Shown here: positions 45,499 to 52,620 of the stretch, one piece after another | How positions within the stretch are numbered: position 1 is the stretch's first letter | Layout: every line of letters begins with the position of its first letter | Origin: M55B118 sp964501715 | Lineage (GTDB): Bacteria; Bacillota_I; Bacilli_A; Izemoplasmatales; Izemoplasmataceae | Length of the DNA stretch: 64,000 nt | NCBI GenBank assembly: GCA_964501715.1 | Contig: CAZCTR010000001.1 | Coordinates: 124,001-188,000, forward strand | Reading direction: 5' to 3' | Translations under genes and position numbers: made by a program | Notes under the pieces: model-generated | The model's database searches: none | What the model saw: the letters and a program-made list of their open reading frames with translations, nothing else | What the model was told of the DNA's origin: nothing

Positions 45499-45772
45499 TT
45501 CGATCCAGGCTTGCAATGACCTTTTCCGGATTTTCTCCGACATGACCCGTCTCAGGATTATCGACCTTCTTATTACAGGGGCTTATGATGTCCAGACAAT
45601 ATGTGATCGTCTGGCGTTGAAACAGTCGACCGTCTCCCATCAGCTGAAACTGCTAAGGGAGAAAAACATCGTCAAATATGAACGCAAGGGAAAACATATC
45701 ATCTATGCCCTCAAGGACGACCATGTGAAAACCATCTATCAGATGGCCAAGGACCATGTGAACGAATGTTGA
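45485..45772 (+). CDS. ArsR/SmtB family metal-sensing repressor, alpha-5 site type
   Basis: 95 residues with a winged helix (recognition helix region KQSTVSHQLKLL, about 46-57). The C-terminal helix shows D78-x-H80, ten residues, H91-x2-E94. This is the alpha-5 DxHx10HxxE/H metal site of CzrA/SmtB-type zinc or cobalt sensors. The alpha-3 ELCVCDL site of ArsR/CadC is absent (it reads TICDRL). The gene overlaps the exporter's 3' end, so it is probably translated from the same transcript and autoregulates the operon through an operator now hidden in the gap. Confidence 0.92.
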   Translation: MSNNNSIQACNDLFRIFSDMTRLRIIDLLITGAYDVQTICDRLALKQSTVSHQLKLLREKNIVKYERKGKHIIYALKDDHVKTIYQMAKDHVNEC

Positions 45773-45794
45773 ATGTGCTTGTTCTTAGCAATTA

Positions 45795-45822
45795 TTGACA
45801 ATCTATCAGAAGTATGTATAAT
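45795..45822 (+). promoter_or_regulatory. promoter of the GEMM riboswitch / prepilin-like gene
   Basis: Consensus TTGACA (45795-45800) and TATAAT (45817-45822) with 16-nt spacing. The predicted start (about 45828-45829) coincides with the 5' edge of the aptamer. Confidence 0.85.
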
Positions 45823-45827
45823 ATATT

Positions 45828-45900
45828 ATGAAAGCCAAACCCGCAGCAATGCGGCGACGGAAAGCTATAGGGTCTTATCAGGAAGACAGCCAGCTGCCAT
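45828..45900 (+). ncRNA. GEMM-I riboswitch (cyclic-di-GMP class I or cGAMP type)
   Basis: Conserved pieces appear in the right order. GCCAAACC is followed by a hairpin CCGCA-GCAA-TGCGG with a GNRA tetraloop, then CGACGGAAAGCTATAGGGTC (core ligand-binding strand). A P3 stem GTCTT...AAGAC and ACAGCCAGCTGCC follow. The outer helix can pair ATG/CAT and AGC/GCT across 45828-45900 with an internal mismatch. The 3' strand (AGCTGCCAT) is also the 5' arm of the terminator at 45892-45922, so ligand binding should favour read-through. Whether c-di-GMP or 3',3'-cGAMP is sensed cannot be decided here. Downstream pilin-type genes are classic targets of this class. Confidence 0.87.
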
Positions 45901-45922
45901 CCATATGATGCGCAGCTTTTTT
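45892..45922 (+). terminator. intrinsic terminator (expression platform) of the GEMM riboswitch
   Basis: AGCTGCCATC pairs with GATG and GCAGCT (one bulged C) around loop CATAT, followed by six T. The 5' arm is shared with the aptamer's closing helix, giving mutually exclusive structures. The ribosome binding site GGAGGG for the gene lies just after, at 45926-45931. Confidence 0.88.
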
Positions 45923-45939
45923 ATTGGAGGGACACGCCT

Positions 45940-47109
45940 ATGGTTTTCAATCAAAAAGGTCTCACCTTGATCGAAATCCTGATCACAGTAGCCATACTTG
46001 CTACCATTTCCTCACTAGCGGTGCCCACCGCCGCAAGGACGTATGAGAACATGCAGAAAGACGCTGTTCTAGATCAGGCGTTGCAGATTGAGCGCACGGC
46101 GGAGAACTATTGTCTGAGGGCTTTTAACACCTGTGAAATCGGGGAAGAGGTACCTTCGGAGGCTATCGAAGAATTCACAGATGGGCCTGAAGAGGATTAC
46201 ACATACTCGGTCAAACGCACCGGAACACGTTCTTTCGCAGTTCACTATGCGACCCATGACGGTTACTCTTTTCCGTATGATGCCGAAGGAAAACTCATGA
46301 CCAAGGAGGCCTCACCCTCTGAAGGGGGCAGGGATATGGTCAACATCCCGGCTTCTTTCGATAGTGATGATGACGATGCACACCTGGATTTTCCTACCTG
46401 GACTTCAGGAACATTCGAAGTCGGCGACCGGGTCCAATACGATGGAAATATCTATGAAATCAGACACGGCGGCGGCATCCACTCTCCGCCCGAACCATCA
46501 AACCTGACCCCCTATGGACCGTTTCAGGAAGTGGAAATAGGCAATGAATTCCGCCTCCACAACACCTACTCACCTGGCGACACCGTCACTTTCGACGGCA
46601 TGACTTATGAAATGAACCATGCTGGCGGAAACGGCGTGCATCCAGACACTACGACAGGATGGAATGCGCTGACTACGGTGTGGCAACCCACAAATCGCTA
46701 TTTCAAAGACGACACCGTCATCCATGAAGGGCAGACATATCAGGCACATCATGGCGGGGCTACCGGGACTGAGCCGGGCACGCCGGAATCCAGTGGAATA
46801 TGGCAAAACATTTCATCTGACACATGGGTGTCCACCAACATCTACCATTCCGGTGACGAAGTCAAGCATGACGGCGTTCGATATGAAGCCAGATGGTGGA
46901 CAGTAGACGATGAACCGGGACAAAGCAATGTCTGGGACCCTGTGGATGAAGGCAACGGCACCGGAAGATGGAGCGCCAACACTGTCTATCAGGCCGGGGA
47001 TAAGGCCATGCAGGGACAGACCGTGTATGAGGCCCAATGGTACACAGTGGGTGAAAACCCAAAAAACCATTCCGGGCCTTACGAGGTCTGGCAACCGGTC
47101 GATGATTGA
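45940..47109 (+). CDS. prepilin-type protein with five tandem chitin-binding-like modules
   Basis: 389 residues. The N-terminus is a class III (prepilin) signal: MVFNQKG, predicted cleavage after Gly7, then LTLIEILITVAILATISSLAVP with Glu at position +5 of the mature protein. A pilin-like alpha/beta stretch follows to about 120, with a Cys pair at 58/65. Then a low-complexity acidic linker (about 125-150) leads to five modules of about 45 residues (154-389). Each has a Y-x2-GD-x-V...G-x2-YE pattern and flanking Trp, like CBM5/12 chitin-binding repeats. The last two carry the classic aromatic pair (ARWWT, AQWYT); the first three have His-Gly-Gly in its place. Predicted surface pseudopilin or adhesin controlled by the GEMM riboswitch. 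No pilus assembly genes are in the window. Monocistronic. Confidence 0.88.
   Translation: MVFNQKGLTLIEILITVAILATISSLAVPTAARTYENMQKDAVLDQALQIERTAENYCLRAFNTCEIGEEVPSEAIEEFTDGPEEDYTYSVKRTGTRSFAVHYATHDGYSFPYDAEGKLMTKEASPSEGGRDMVNIPASFDSDDDDAHLDFPTWTSGTFEVGDRVQYDGNIYEIRHGGGIHSPPEPSNLTPYGPFQEVEIGNEFRLHNTYSPGDTVTFDGMTYEMNHAGGNGVHPDTTTGWNALTTVWQPTNRYFKDDTVIHEGQTYQAHHGGATGTEPGTPESSGIWQNISSDTWVSTNIYHSGDEVKHDGVRYEARWWTVDDEPGQSNVWDPVDEGNGTGRWSANTVYQAGDKAMQGQTVYEAQWYTVGENPKNHSGPYEVWQPVDD
46399..47106 (+). repeat. five tandem CBM5/12-like coding repeats
   Basis: In-frame repeats at about residues 154-200, 203-246, 248-290, 296-335 and 344-389 of the prepilin-like protein. Common features are a leading W/Y, the GD.V turn, G..YE, then an aromatic or His-Gly-Gly site, Pro and a closing Trp. 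Repeats 1-3 and 4-5 form two subtypes by the ligand-site residues. They are diverged at nucleotide level, so this is an old duplication. Confidence 0.78.
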
Positions 47110-47119
47110 CCGACAGTTT

Positions 47120-47163
47120 AAAAAAAGCACTCGACCACTTTGTTCCTTGGTCGAGTGCTTTTT
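47120..47163. terminator. bidirectional terminator between the prepilin-like gene and tyrS
   Basis: A perfect 16-bp stem (47122-47137 with 47148-47163, core GCACTCGACCA) flanked by A run on one side and T run on the other. It serves both converging genes. Confidence 0.92.
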
Positions 47164-48404
47164 CATCGTCTGTGCTTGATGAGCGCATAGTGTTTCTTGC
47201 CGCGCCTTATCACCGTATAGCGCTGATGAAGGGCATTGACTGTTTCAATCGTGGCTTCGGTGTCTTGAACTTTCTCACCGTTGACGCTGATTGCATTCTG
47301 TTTGATCATGGTGCGGGCTTCGCGCTTGGAGGATGAAAGTCCCGTCTCGATGAGTGCATTGACAAGCGGGACACTTTCTTCCGCCTCTATCGTCGGGAGG
47401 CCTTCGAACCCCATCTCGACCTCTTCGGCGGTTAGGGTTTCGATCTTGTTTTTGAAAAGGGCCTCGGTGATGTTCTTTGCCTGCCTGAGCCCTTTCTCTC
47501 CGTGGATGAGTTCGGTCATCTCCTCGGCCAGAGCCTTTTGGGAATGTCTTAGATGGGGCGTTTCACGCATACTTTGGTTGATTTCTTCAATTTCCTTGAA
47601 AGAAAGCTCGGTGAACTGCTTGAGGCGTGTCATCGCCTCGTCGTCCTCGAGGTTGATCCAATATTGATAGAAAGCGTAGGGGCTTGTCTTGTCCGGGTCG
47701 AGCCAGACCGCACCACCCTCGCTTTTTCCGAACTTGGACCCGTCCTTCTTGGTGATGAGCGGAATGACAAGACCATAAGCGTCCCGTTCAACGCCCTCTT
47801 TCTTCCGGATCAGCTCTAGTCCCGCGGTGATGTTGCCCCACTGGTCCTGACCGCCGATCTGCATTTTGCAGTCCTGCCTGCGGTAAAGTTCCAGAAAATC
47901 GATGGACTGGATGATCTGATAGGAAAACTCCGTGAAACTGATGCCCGCTTCAAGACGGCTTTTGACGCTGTCTTTCGCAAGCATATGGTTGAGATTGAAA
48001 TATTTTCCTATATCACGAAGGAAAGTGAAGATGTCCATGTTCTTGAGCCAATCGTAGTTGTTGACGACGGTGGCGTCGGGCAGGATCTTCAAGACCTGGG
48101 CCTTGATCTTCTCCACGTTGTGCTCGATGTCCTTCTTCTTTTGAAGGGGACGTTCTGTGTTCTTGCCGCTAGGGTCCCCGATGAGGCCTGTCCCGCCTCC
48201 GACAAGGAGAATCGGCTTATGGCCGTAGGCAGCGAGGCGCCTCGCGACGAGATACGCCACCAGATGCCCTACGTGAAGTGAATCCCCGGTAGGGTCGGCA
48301 CCGAGATAGAATGTGACCTTTTCCCTTTTCAAAAACTCTTCGAGCGCCTCATCGGTCAAAGCGTAGATGAGCCCCCGTTCTCTTAATTCCTCTATGACTG
48401 TCAT
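47163..48404 (-). CDS. tyrS: tyrosine--tRNA ligase
   Basis: 413 residues. Class I motifs: LGADPTGDSLHVGHLVAYL (HxGH variant HVGH, about 34-52), GGGTGLIGDPSGK, the tyrosine pocket YQIIQSIDFLELYRR...QIGGQDQWGN, and KFGKSEGG (KMSKS variant). A C-terminal S4 domain (GLSSSKREARTMIKQNAISVNGEKV) binds tRNA. The start at 48404 follows GAGGATATC; the frame extends 15 codons into the T-box terminator and is not used. Controlled by the Tyr T-box at 48421-48600. Confidence 0.97.
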   Translation of the reverse strand: MTVIEELRERGLIYALTDEALEEFLKREKVTFYLGADPTGDSLHVGHLVAYLVARRLAAYGHKPILLVGGGTGLIGDPSGKNTERPLQKKKDIEHNVEKIKAQVLKILPDATVVNNYDWLKNMDIFTFLRDIGKYFNLNHMLAKDSVKSRLEAGISFTEFSYQIIQSIDFLELYRRQDCKMQIGGQDQWGNITAGLELIRKKEGVERDAYGLVIPLITKKDGSKFGKSEGGAVWLDPDKTSPYAFYQYWINLEDDEAMTRLKQFTELSFKEIEEINQSMRETPHLRHSQKALAEEMTELIHGEKGLRQAKNITEALFKNKIETLTAEEVEMGFEGLPTIEAEESVPLVNALIETGLSSSKREARTMIKQNAISVNGEKVQDTEATIETVNALHQRYTVIRRGKKHYALIKHRR

Positions 48405-48420
48405 GATATCCTCCTCAATA

Positions 48421-48600
48421 TAAAAAGGTGGCACCCAAAGGACGAACACATGTCCGCGGTACCACCTTCATTTTGAATTCAACTCTCTATGGTTATAACG
48501 GCACCACCGTCCATTATTTTATAATGGCGACTCCCAAGTGTATTTCGCAAGGACACGTTCCCGGTTCTCAGCACCACCGGGTCTCTTGAAACGGTCGCTT
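48421..48600 (-). ncRNA. T-box riboswitch leader of tyrS
   Basis: Minus-strand AAGGTGGTACCGCGGA (48453-48468) is the T-box sequence. Stem I is closed by GCGAC/GTCGC and contains TAC followed by A (about 48538), a good Tyr specifier. The terminator is built directly from the T-box: AAGGTGG at its 5' edge pairs with CCACCTTTTTA (48421-48433). Antitermination therefore competes for the very same bases. No clear separate promoter is visible before it, so read-through from the CcpA-like gene may contribute. Confidence 0.9.
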
Positions 48601-48602
48601 CA

Positions 48603-49631
48603 CTACTTCTCTTGTTCGCTGTCTTCTCTTGGCAATGTTGAACCACGGGCAATGATGTCGTGGTCGAGTTTGACCATCCTGTCCTCGATCTCCTCTTGGT
48701 TCATCAGTTTGGTGAGAACCCGCATAGAGACGGCACCGATATCGTATATCGGCACATTGACACAGGAGAGCCTGGGTCTTGAAAGGAGAGAATATTTCGT
48801 GTTTTGGAACCCGGCCACACTGATATCCTCCGGCACCCTGACATGGTTCTGACGGGCGACGTTTATGAAGGACACGGCGATGGAGTCGCGCACGGCAATG
48901 ACGCCATCGACGGTGTGGCTATGGAAATATTCGTTGAAGTGCTCGGTGTTTATTGAGATGCGTCCGCTTGTCCGCATGATTTTCGGGGTTAGTCCGGCTT
49001 CACTGACTGCGCGGAGGTATCCTTGTTCCTTGAGGTCGTTGACCATGTATTTGCGAACGGTCGACACCATGTAGATGTTGGTCCGTCCGTCCTCGATGAG
49101 ACGCTTGGTCATTTCGTAACCCGCGGCTTCGTAATCGATCGAGACGCTCGGAATCTCATCGCTTTTCGGATAGATGGTATTGGTCAAGACAATGGGAATC
49201 TGATATTCGTCCCGGACCTTTTTCAAAAAATCATGTTGGGAATCGGTGATCTCATCATTCAGATAGAGCATGCCGTCCACTTGGGCCGCCACAATCTCCT
49301 TGAGCACATCTTCCTCACTGGATTCCTCGTTGTCCAGAATATAAAGCAGGATGGAGTACTTGTACACTCTGGCGATATCCGCGATCCCGTTCATCATCTC
49401 CGCGATGGAGGCTCTGCTCATATCGGGTACAAGAACCGCGACCGTGGTCGATTTACGGCTTGCAAGTCCCCTCGCGAATGCGTTGGGTTTGTAACCCAGT
49501 TCTTCAATGACGCGCAGCACGCGTTCTCTTGTCTCCGGTTTAACCTTCTCGGGGTTGTTGATTGCCCGCGACACTGTAGCGAGTGACACACGAGCGGCTC
49601 CGGCGACATCATATATTGTCGCTTTGCTCAT
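48603..49631 (-). CDS. ccpA: LacI family catabolite regulator, CcpA-like
   Basis: 342 residues. N-terminal LacI helix-turn-helix (TIYDVAGAARVSLATVSRAIN) and hinge helix (PNAFARGLASRKS), then a periplasmic-binding-like core. The hinge and C-terminal phrases (ARGLAS, VPIYDIGAVSMRVLTKLMN) are those of CcpA and not of sugar-specific LacI repressors. CcpA with HPr-Ser-P mediates carbon catabolite control by binding cre sites. It precedes tyrS on the same strand, as in several Bacillota. Its own promoter carries a cre-like palindrome over the -35, suggesting autorepression. The name rests on motif resemblance. Confidence 0.9.
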   Translation of the reverse strand: MSKATIYDVAGAARVSLATVSRAINNPEKVKPETRERVLRVIEELGYKPNAFARGLASRKSTTVAVLVPDMSRASIAEMMNGIADIARVYKYSILLYILDNEESSEEDVLKEIVAAQVDGMLYLNDEITDSQHDFLKKVRDEYQIPIVLTNTIYPKSDEIPSVSIDYEAAGYEMTKRLIEDGRTNIYMVSTVRKYMVNDLKEQGYLRAVSEAGLTPKIMRTSGRISINTEHFNEYFHSHTVDGVIAVRDSIAVSFINVARQNHVRVPEDISVAGFQNTKYSLLSRPRLSCVNVPIYDIGAVSMRVLTKLMNQEEIEDRMVKLDHDIIARGSTLPREDSEQEK

Positions 49632-49658
49632 TAAACCACCTACTTTCCACTTTACGTA

Positions 49659-49687
49659 ATTATATCATTTAATGAAAATGTTTTCAA
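49659..49687 (-). promoter_or_regulatory. promoter of the CcpA-like gene
   Basis: TTGAAA (49682-49687) and TATAAT (49659-49664) on the minus strand, 17-nt spacing; predicted start near 49652. Confidence 0.75.
49673..49686. promoter_or_regulatory. cre-like operator in the ccpA-like promoter
   Basis: TGAAAATGTTTTCA, a near-perfect palindrome differing from the ideal cre core by T for C at the centre. It covers most of the -35 and the spacer (centre about -27), a position compatible with autorepression. Confidence 0.6.
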
Positions 49688-49724
49688 TCGCTTTTTCAGA
49701 ATTTTTCGGGTTATCCTTGAAATG

Positions 49725-49751
49725 ATAAAAAAAGCCTTCGAAAAGGCTTTT
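49725..49751 (-). terminator. Rho-independent terminator of rplS
   Basis: AAAAGCCTT (49730-49738) and AAGGCTTTT (49743-49751), loop CGAA, with A/T run next; on the minus strand the T run follows. It lies 8 nt after the rplS stop. Confidence 0.88.
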
Positions 49752-49758
49752 CTTATCT

Positions 49759-50106
49759 TCAGCGACGTTCTTTGATACGAGCCTGTTTGGCTGAGAGTCC
49801 GCGGATGTAATGAAGCTTCGCGCGACGGACCTTGCCTTTGCGGATCACTTTGAGTTCGTCGATGGAAGGCGAATGCACAGGGAATGTGCGTTCGATCCCG
49901 ACTCCGAAGGAAACCTTGCGGACTGTGAAAGTCTCGCTCACACCCGAACCTTGGCGCTTGATGACCAGGCCTTCAAACGCTTGGAGACGTTCACGGTTCG
50001 CTTCCTTGATTCTCACGGACACCCTAACTTTGTCCCCTGGACGGAAATCCGGGATATCCTTCTTGAGATACTCATTGGTGATTTCGCTGATAAGCTGTTG
50101 CGACAT
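49759..50106 (-). CDS. rplS: 50S ribosomal protein L19
   Basis: 115 residues. Typical L19: MSQQLISEITNEYLKKDIPDFRPGDKVRV, then KRQGSGVSETFTVRKVSFGVGIERTFPVHSP and VRRAKLHYIRGLSAKQARIKE. Located at the 30S-50S interface. The start at 50106 is supported by AAGGAGTG upstream; an in-frame GTG three codons earlier is rejected. It has its own promoter between trmD and rplS and a candidate L19 autoregulatory leader. Confidence 0.97.
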   Translation of the reverse strand: MSQQLISEITNEYLKKDIPDFRPGDKVRVSVRIKEANRERLQAFEGLVIKRQGSGVSETFTVRKVSFGVGIERTFPVHSPSIDELKVIRKGKVRRAKLHYIRGLSAKQARIKERR

Positions 50107-50109
50107 TGG

Positions 50110-50180
50110 AATCACTCCTTAATACTGATATCCTGCTCATGGCTCGTGCGTCCAGCGGAACAGACATTATTTAACAGCGC
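50110..50180 (-). ncRNA. candidate L19 ribosomal-protein leader
   Basis: Between the rplS promoter and its ribosome binding site, the minus-strand RNA reads AATGTCTGTTCCGCTGGACG, then CACGAGCCATGAGCAGGAT. This matches my recollection of the conserved core of the Bacillota L19 leader. Known role: feedback control of rplS by L19. I judge by sequence resemblance only. Confidence 0.68.
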
Positions 50181-50185
50181 GAATT

Positions 50186-50214
50186 ATTATAGCACATGCA
50201 CGCATGGCTTGCAA
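50186..50214 (-). promoter_or_regulatory. rplS promoter
   Basis: TTGCAA (50209-50214), 17-nt spacing, TG-extended TATAAT (50186-50191) on the minus strand. The -35 ends one base beyond the trmD stop codon, so rplS can be expressed separately from rimM-trmD. Confidence 0.8.
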
Positions 50215-50907
50215 CTACTTGTGCTGTTTTTTCAGATATTTCTCGTACAGGTCGGGACGCCTGCTTTTTGTGCGTTCAAGCGCCTTTTGTTTGCGCCATT
50301 GCTCGATCTCCGCATGATGGCCCGAAAGCAGGACATCAGGGACCGCCTTGCCTTCAAACACGCGGGGGCGCGTGTAGTGTGGGTATTCCAGCAAGCCGCT
50401 CGCGAACGAGTCGTCCTTGTTGGATTCTTCATTGTGAAGCACATCAGGCAGAAGCCGGACCATGGAGTCTATTAAGGCGAGCGCCGCGATCTCTCCACCG
50501 GTCATCACGAAATCGCCTATGGATATCTCGATGTCGAAATAATCACGGATCCTTTCGTCGAAACCTTCATAATGGCCGCAAAGAATGATGATATGGTCAT
50601 TTTGGACCATGGTCTCGGCCCGTTCGTGGGTGTAGGGAATGCCCTGGGGGGTCATGAGGACCTTGAGGGCGTGGTCGCTGCCTTCAATGTTTCGGAGTGT
50701 CTCAACGACCGGCTGGACCTTGAGCACCATGCCGGCCCCGCCACCATAAGGCGTGTCATCGACACGCCGGTGCTTGTCATCACTATAGTTTCTGAAGTCA
50801 AAGATGTTGATATGCACGTGTTTCTCTTCCTGGGCCCGAAGCAGGATGGAATGGTTGAGCACCGGTTCGATCATTTTCGGGAACAAAGTCATGATATCGA
50901 TTCTCAT
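50215..50907 (-). CDS. trmD: tRNA (guanine-N1)-methyltransferase
   Basis: 230 residues of the SPOUT knot class. MRIDIMTLFPKMI at the start, YGGGAGMVLKVQPV, then the knot with ILCGHYEGFDERI and EISIGDFVMTGGEIAAL are diagnostic, with the C-terminal HYTRPRVF. Methylates G37 of tRNAs reading CNN and some others, preventing frameshifts. The start overlaps the rimM stop (ATGA). Confidence 0.97.
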   Translation of the reverse strand: MRIDIMTLFPKMIEPVLNHSILLRAQEEKHVHINIFDFRNYSDDKHRRVDDTPYGGGAGMVLKVQPVVETLRNIEGSDHALKVLMTPQGIPYTHERAETMVQNDHIIILCGHYEGFDERIRDYFDIEISIGDFVMTGGEIAALALIDSMVRLLPDVLHNEESNKDDSFASGLLEYPHYTRPRVFEGKAVPDVLLSGHHAEIEQWRKQKALERTKSRRPDLYEKYLKKQHK

Positions 50908-51407
50908 AGCAATCCCTCGATTTCATTGAGTGTGATGGTGCCTGCGTCCTTGTCCACTTCGTCGATGAAGTGCTTCATGAAAGGCACAAGCAAGTCTTTT
51001 TCACCGGGTCTTTCAATTCTGAGCATCGCACCTTGAGGCATGTCCATCACAGTCTTGACTGTGCCTATGGACTTGTCGTGATAATGCACGGACATCCCTT
51101 CGAGCTCATCGAAGTAAAAAGCGTCCTCCTCGAGTGCATGCCTGGAATCCGCATCCACTTCGATGGTGCAGTTGCGCAACCGTTCAGCGGCTTCGATGGT
51201 GTCAATGCCTTCAAATCCGAGAAGGTCATTGCCTTTGTGGCCCCCGTGATGTGTGATGCGTGTTTCTTCAATGGTGTCTTCACATCTGATATAGACCTTG
51301 TTGCCTTCTTTGAAACGGTCGTTGGTGAAGTCCGTCTCGGTTTTGACGCTCACCATGCCCTTGATGCCGTGGGGTTTTTTGATTGTACCGATGATGATGG
51401 TTTTCAT
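50904..51407 (-). CDS. rimM: 16S rRNA processing protein RimM
   Basis: 167 residues. RimM N-domain (MKTIIIGTIKKPHGIKGMVSVKT) and PRC-barrel C-domain (EDAFYFDELEGMSVHY ... LLVPFMKHFIDEVD) are recognisable. Assists 30S head maturation around S19. The start at 51407 follows AGGAGT; a frame-open ATG 12 codons upstream overlaps the transporter and is not used. Overlaps trmD. Confidence 0.95.
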   Translation of the reverse strand: MKTIIIGTIKKPHGIKGMVSVKTETDFTNDRFKEGNKVYIRCEDTIEETRITHHGGHKGNDLLGFEGIDTIEAAERLRNCTIEVDADSRHALEEDAFYFDELEGMSVHYHDKSIGTVKTVMDMPQGAMLRIERPGEKDLLVPFMKHFIDEVDKDAGTITLNEIEGLL

Positions 51408-51417
51408 AAGATGACTC

Positions 51418-52620
51418 CTATCGATTGAACATGATTTTTTCACTGTTGAACATGTAGTTGAGCAATACGACGAACCCGAAAGTGAAGACCAGGCTCGATA
51501 TGACGCTCAAAGCGAGGTTGAGCATCGAGTAGTCGAATGTGAGGATGCCGGCAAGGATGTTGATCTGACCGTAGATCGGAATCAGGTGTGCCCAGGCGTC
51601 CTGGTTCACATCGGCACCGAAGGAATTCATGATCCCGACGATCATCGCAAGGAAATAGACCGGCATGATTAGCATGGACGCTTCCTTGATGGTCTTGGCG
51701 TAAGCGCTGATCACAGACACGATACCGACCACGAAGATGACGGTGATCACAAGCACGAGCAGCAAAGCCAGATAGTCCTGCACGCCGTAGATGGACACAT
51801 CCGGCATGGAATCATCGAGCTGCATGAGCCTTGGGAGGCTCAGAATGATGCCCACAAAAGCCGACAAGGCACTCAGAAGGGAAAGCAGCGAAAGGCTTGT
51901 GACTTTCCCGATCGCTATGGTGCTCCTTTTCACCGGGCGCACGAGCAATGTCGCGATGGTGCCCCTTTCCTTCTCTCCGGCGATCGCGTCAGGGCCGATG
52001 TTCATCGCTCCGACGAAAAGGAAGATGATGATCAGCATGGGCATGATCATCGCGATGCCCTGGGCGACGACGTTCGACTCATCGACGATGTTTTCCGTCG
52101 ACATCCGGTAGACCTGATAATCCTCCGGATCGTCAAGTCTTTGCTGCACGACAGATTGGTGGTATGCGTTCAAAGAGGTATTCAATTGACTGTAAGCGCG
52201 CGAGGAGGTCTGTTCCCCTTGGTTGTAAAGCACCTCTAGCCCGGGAGCGGCTGTGTTTTCATACTGCTCTATGGCATCCATGAACCCCTCTTCAAATATG
52301 AGCACGAGGTCATAATCGCCTTCCCGTATGCCCGTTTCAAGCGTGCCCTTGTCCATATCAGAAGCATCATGGATCTCGGGGTCCATGTGGTTTACAAGCA
52401 AACTACGGATTTCATCGGGCATGTCCTTTTCATAAATGACGGGCTGATGGGTTCTGATATCGTCCTCCATGCCACCAAGAAGCGATCCCATGATGGAATA
52501 GATGAGGAAGATGCTCAAGCCTGGGACGATGAATATCGTCAAGATGAGGCGACGGTCGCTGAAGACCCTGTAGATTTCTTTTCTGAACACGGTCCAGATA
52601 TCATGCAACATCCATGCCAC
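51418..52620 (-). CDS. ABC-2 type transporter permease, NatB-like
   Basis: 400 residues. One hydrophobic helix lies near the N-terminus (about 24-46), followed by a large extracytoplasmic domain (about 50-190) and five C-terminal helices. The cytosolic segment IAGEKERGTIATLLVRPVKRSTIAIGK is the hallmark of ABC-2/NatB permeases. It overlaps the ATPase gene by 20 nt. NatAB in Bacillus exports Na+; other members export drugs or peptides, so the ion assignment is only an analogy. ATG at 52620 or 52611. Confidence 0.9.
   Translation of the reverse strand: MAWMLHDIWTVFRKEIYRVFSDRRLILTIFIVPGLSIFLIYSIMGSLLGGMEDDIRTHQPVIYEKDMPDEIRSLLVNHMDPEIHDASDMDKGTLETGIREGDYDLVLIFEEGFMDAIEQYENTAAPGLEVLYNQGEQTSSRAYSQLNTSLNAYHQSVVQQRLDDPEDYQVYRMSTENIVDESNVVAQGIAMIMPMLIIIFLFVGAMNIGPDAIAGEKERGTIATLLVRPVKRSTIAIGKVTSLSLLSLLSALSAFVGIILSLPRLMQLDDSMPDVSIYGVQDYLALLLVLVITVIFVVGIVSVISAYAKTIKEASMLIMPVYFLAMIVGIMNSFGADVNQDAWAHLIPIYGQINILAGILTFDYSMLNLALSVISSLVFTFGFVVLLNYMFNSEKIMFNR

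Noticed and set aside
45828..45900. Cobalamin, TPP or SAM riboswitch as alternatives for the RNA before the prepilin-like gene
   Set aside because: The GNRA-capped hairpin, the GGAAAGC core strand and the downstream pilin gene fit GEMM-I; hallmark boxes of the other classes are absent.
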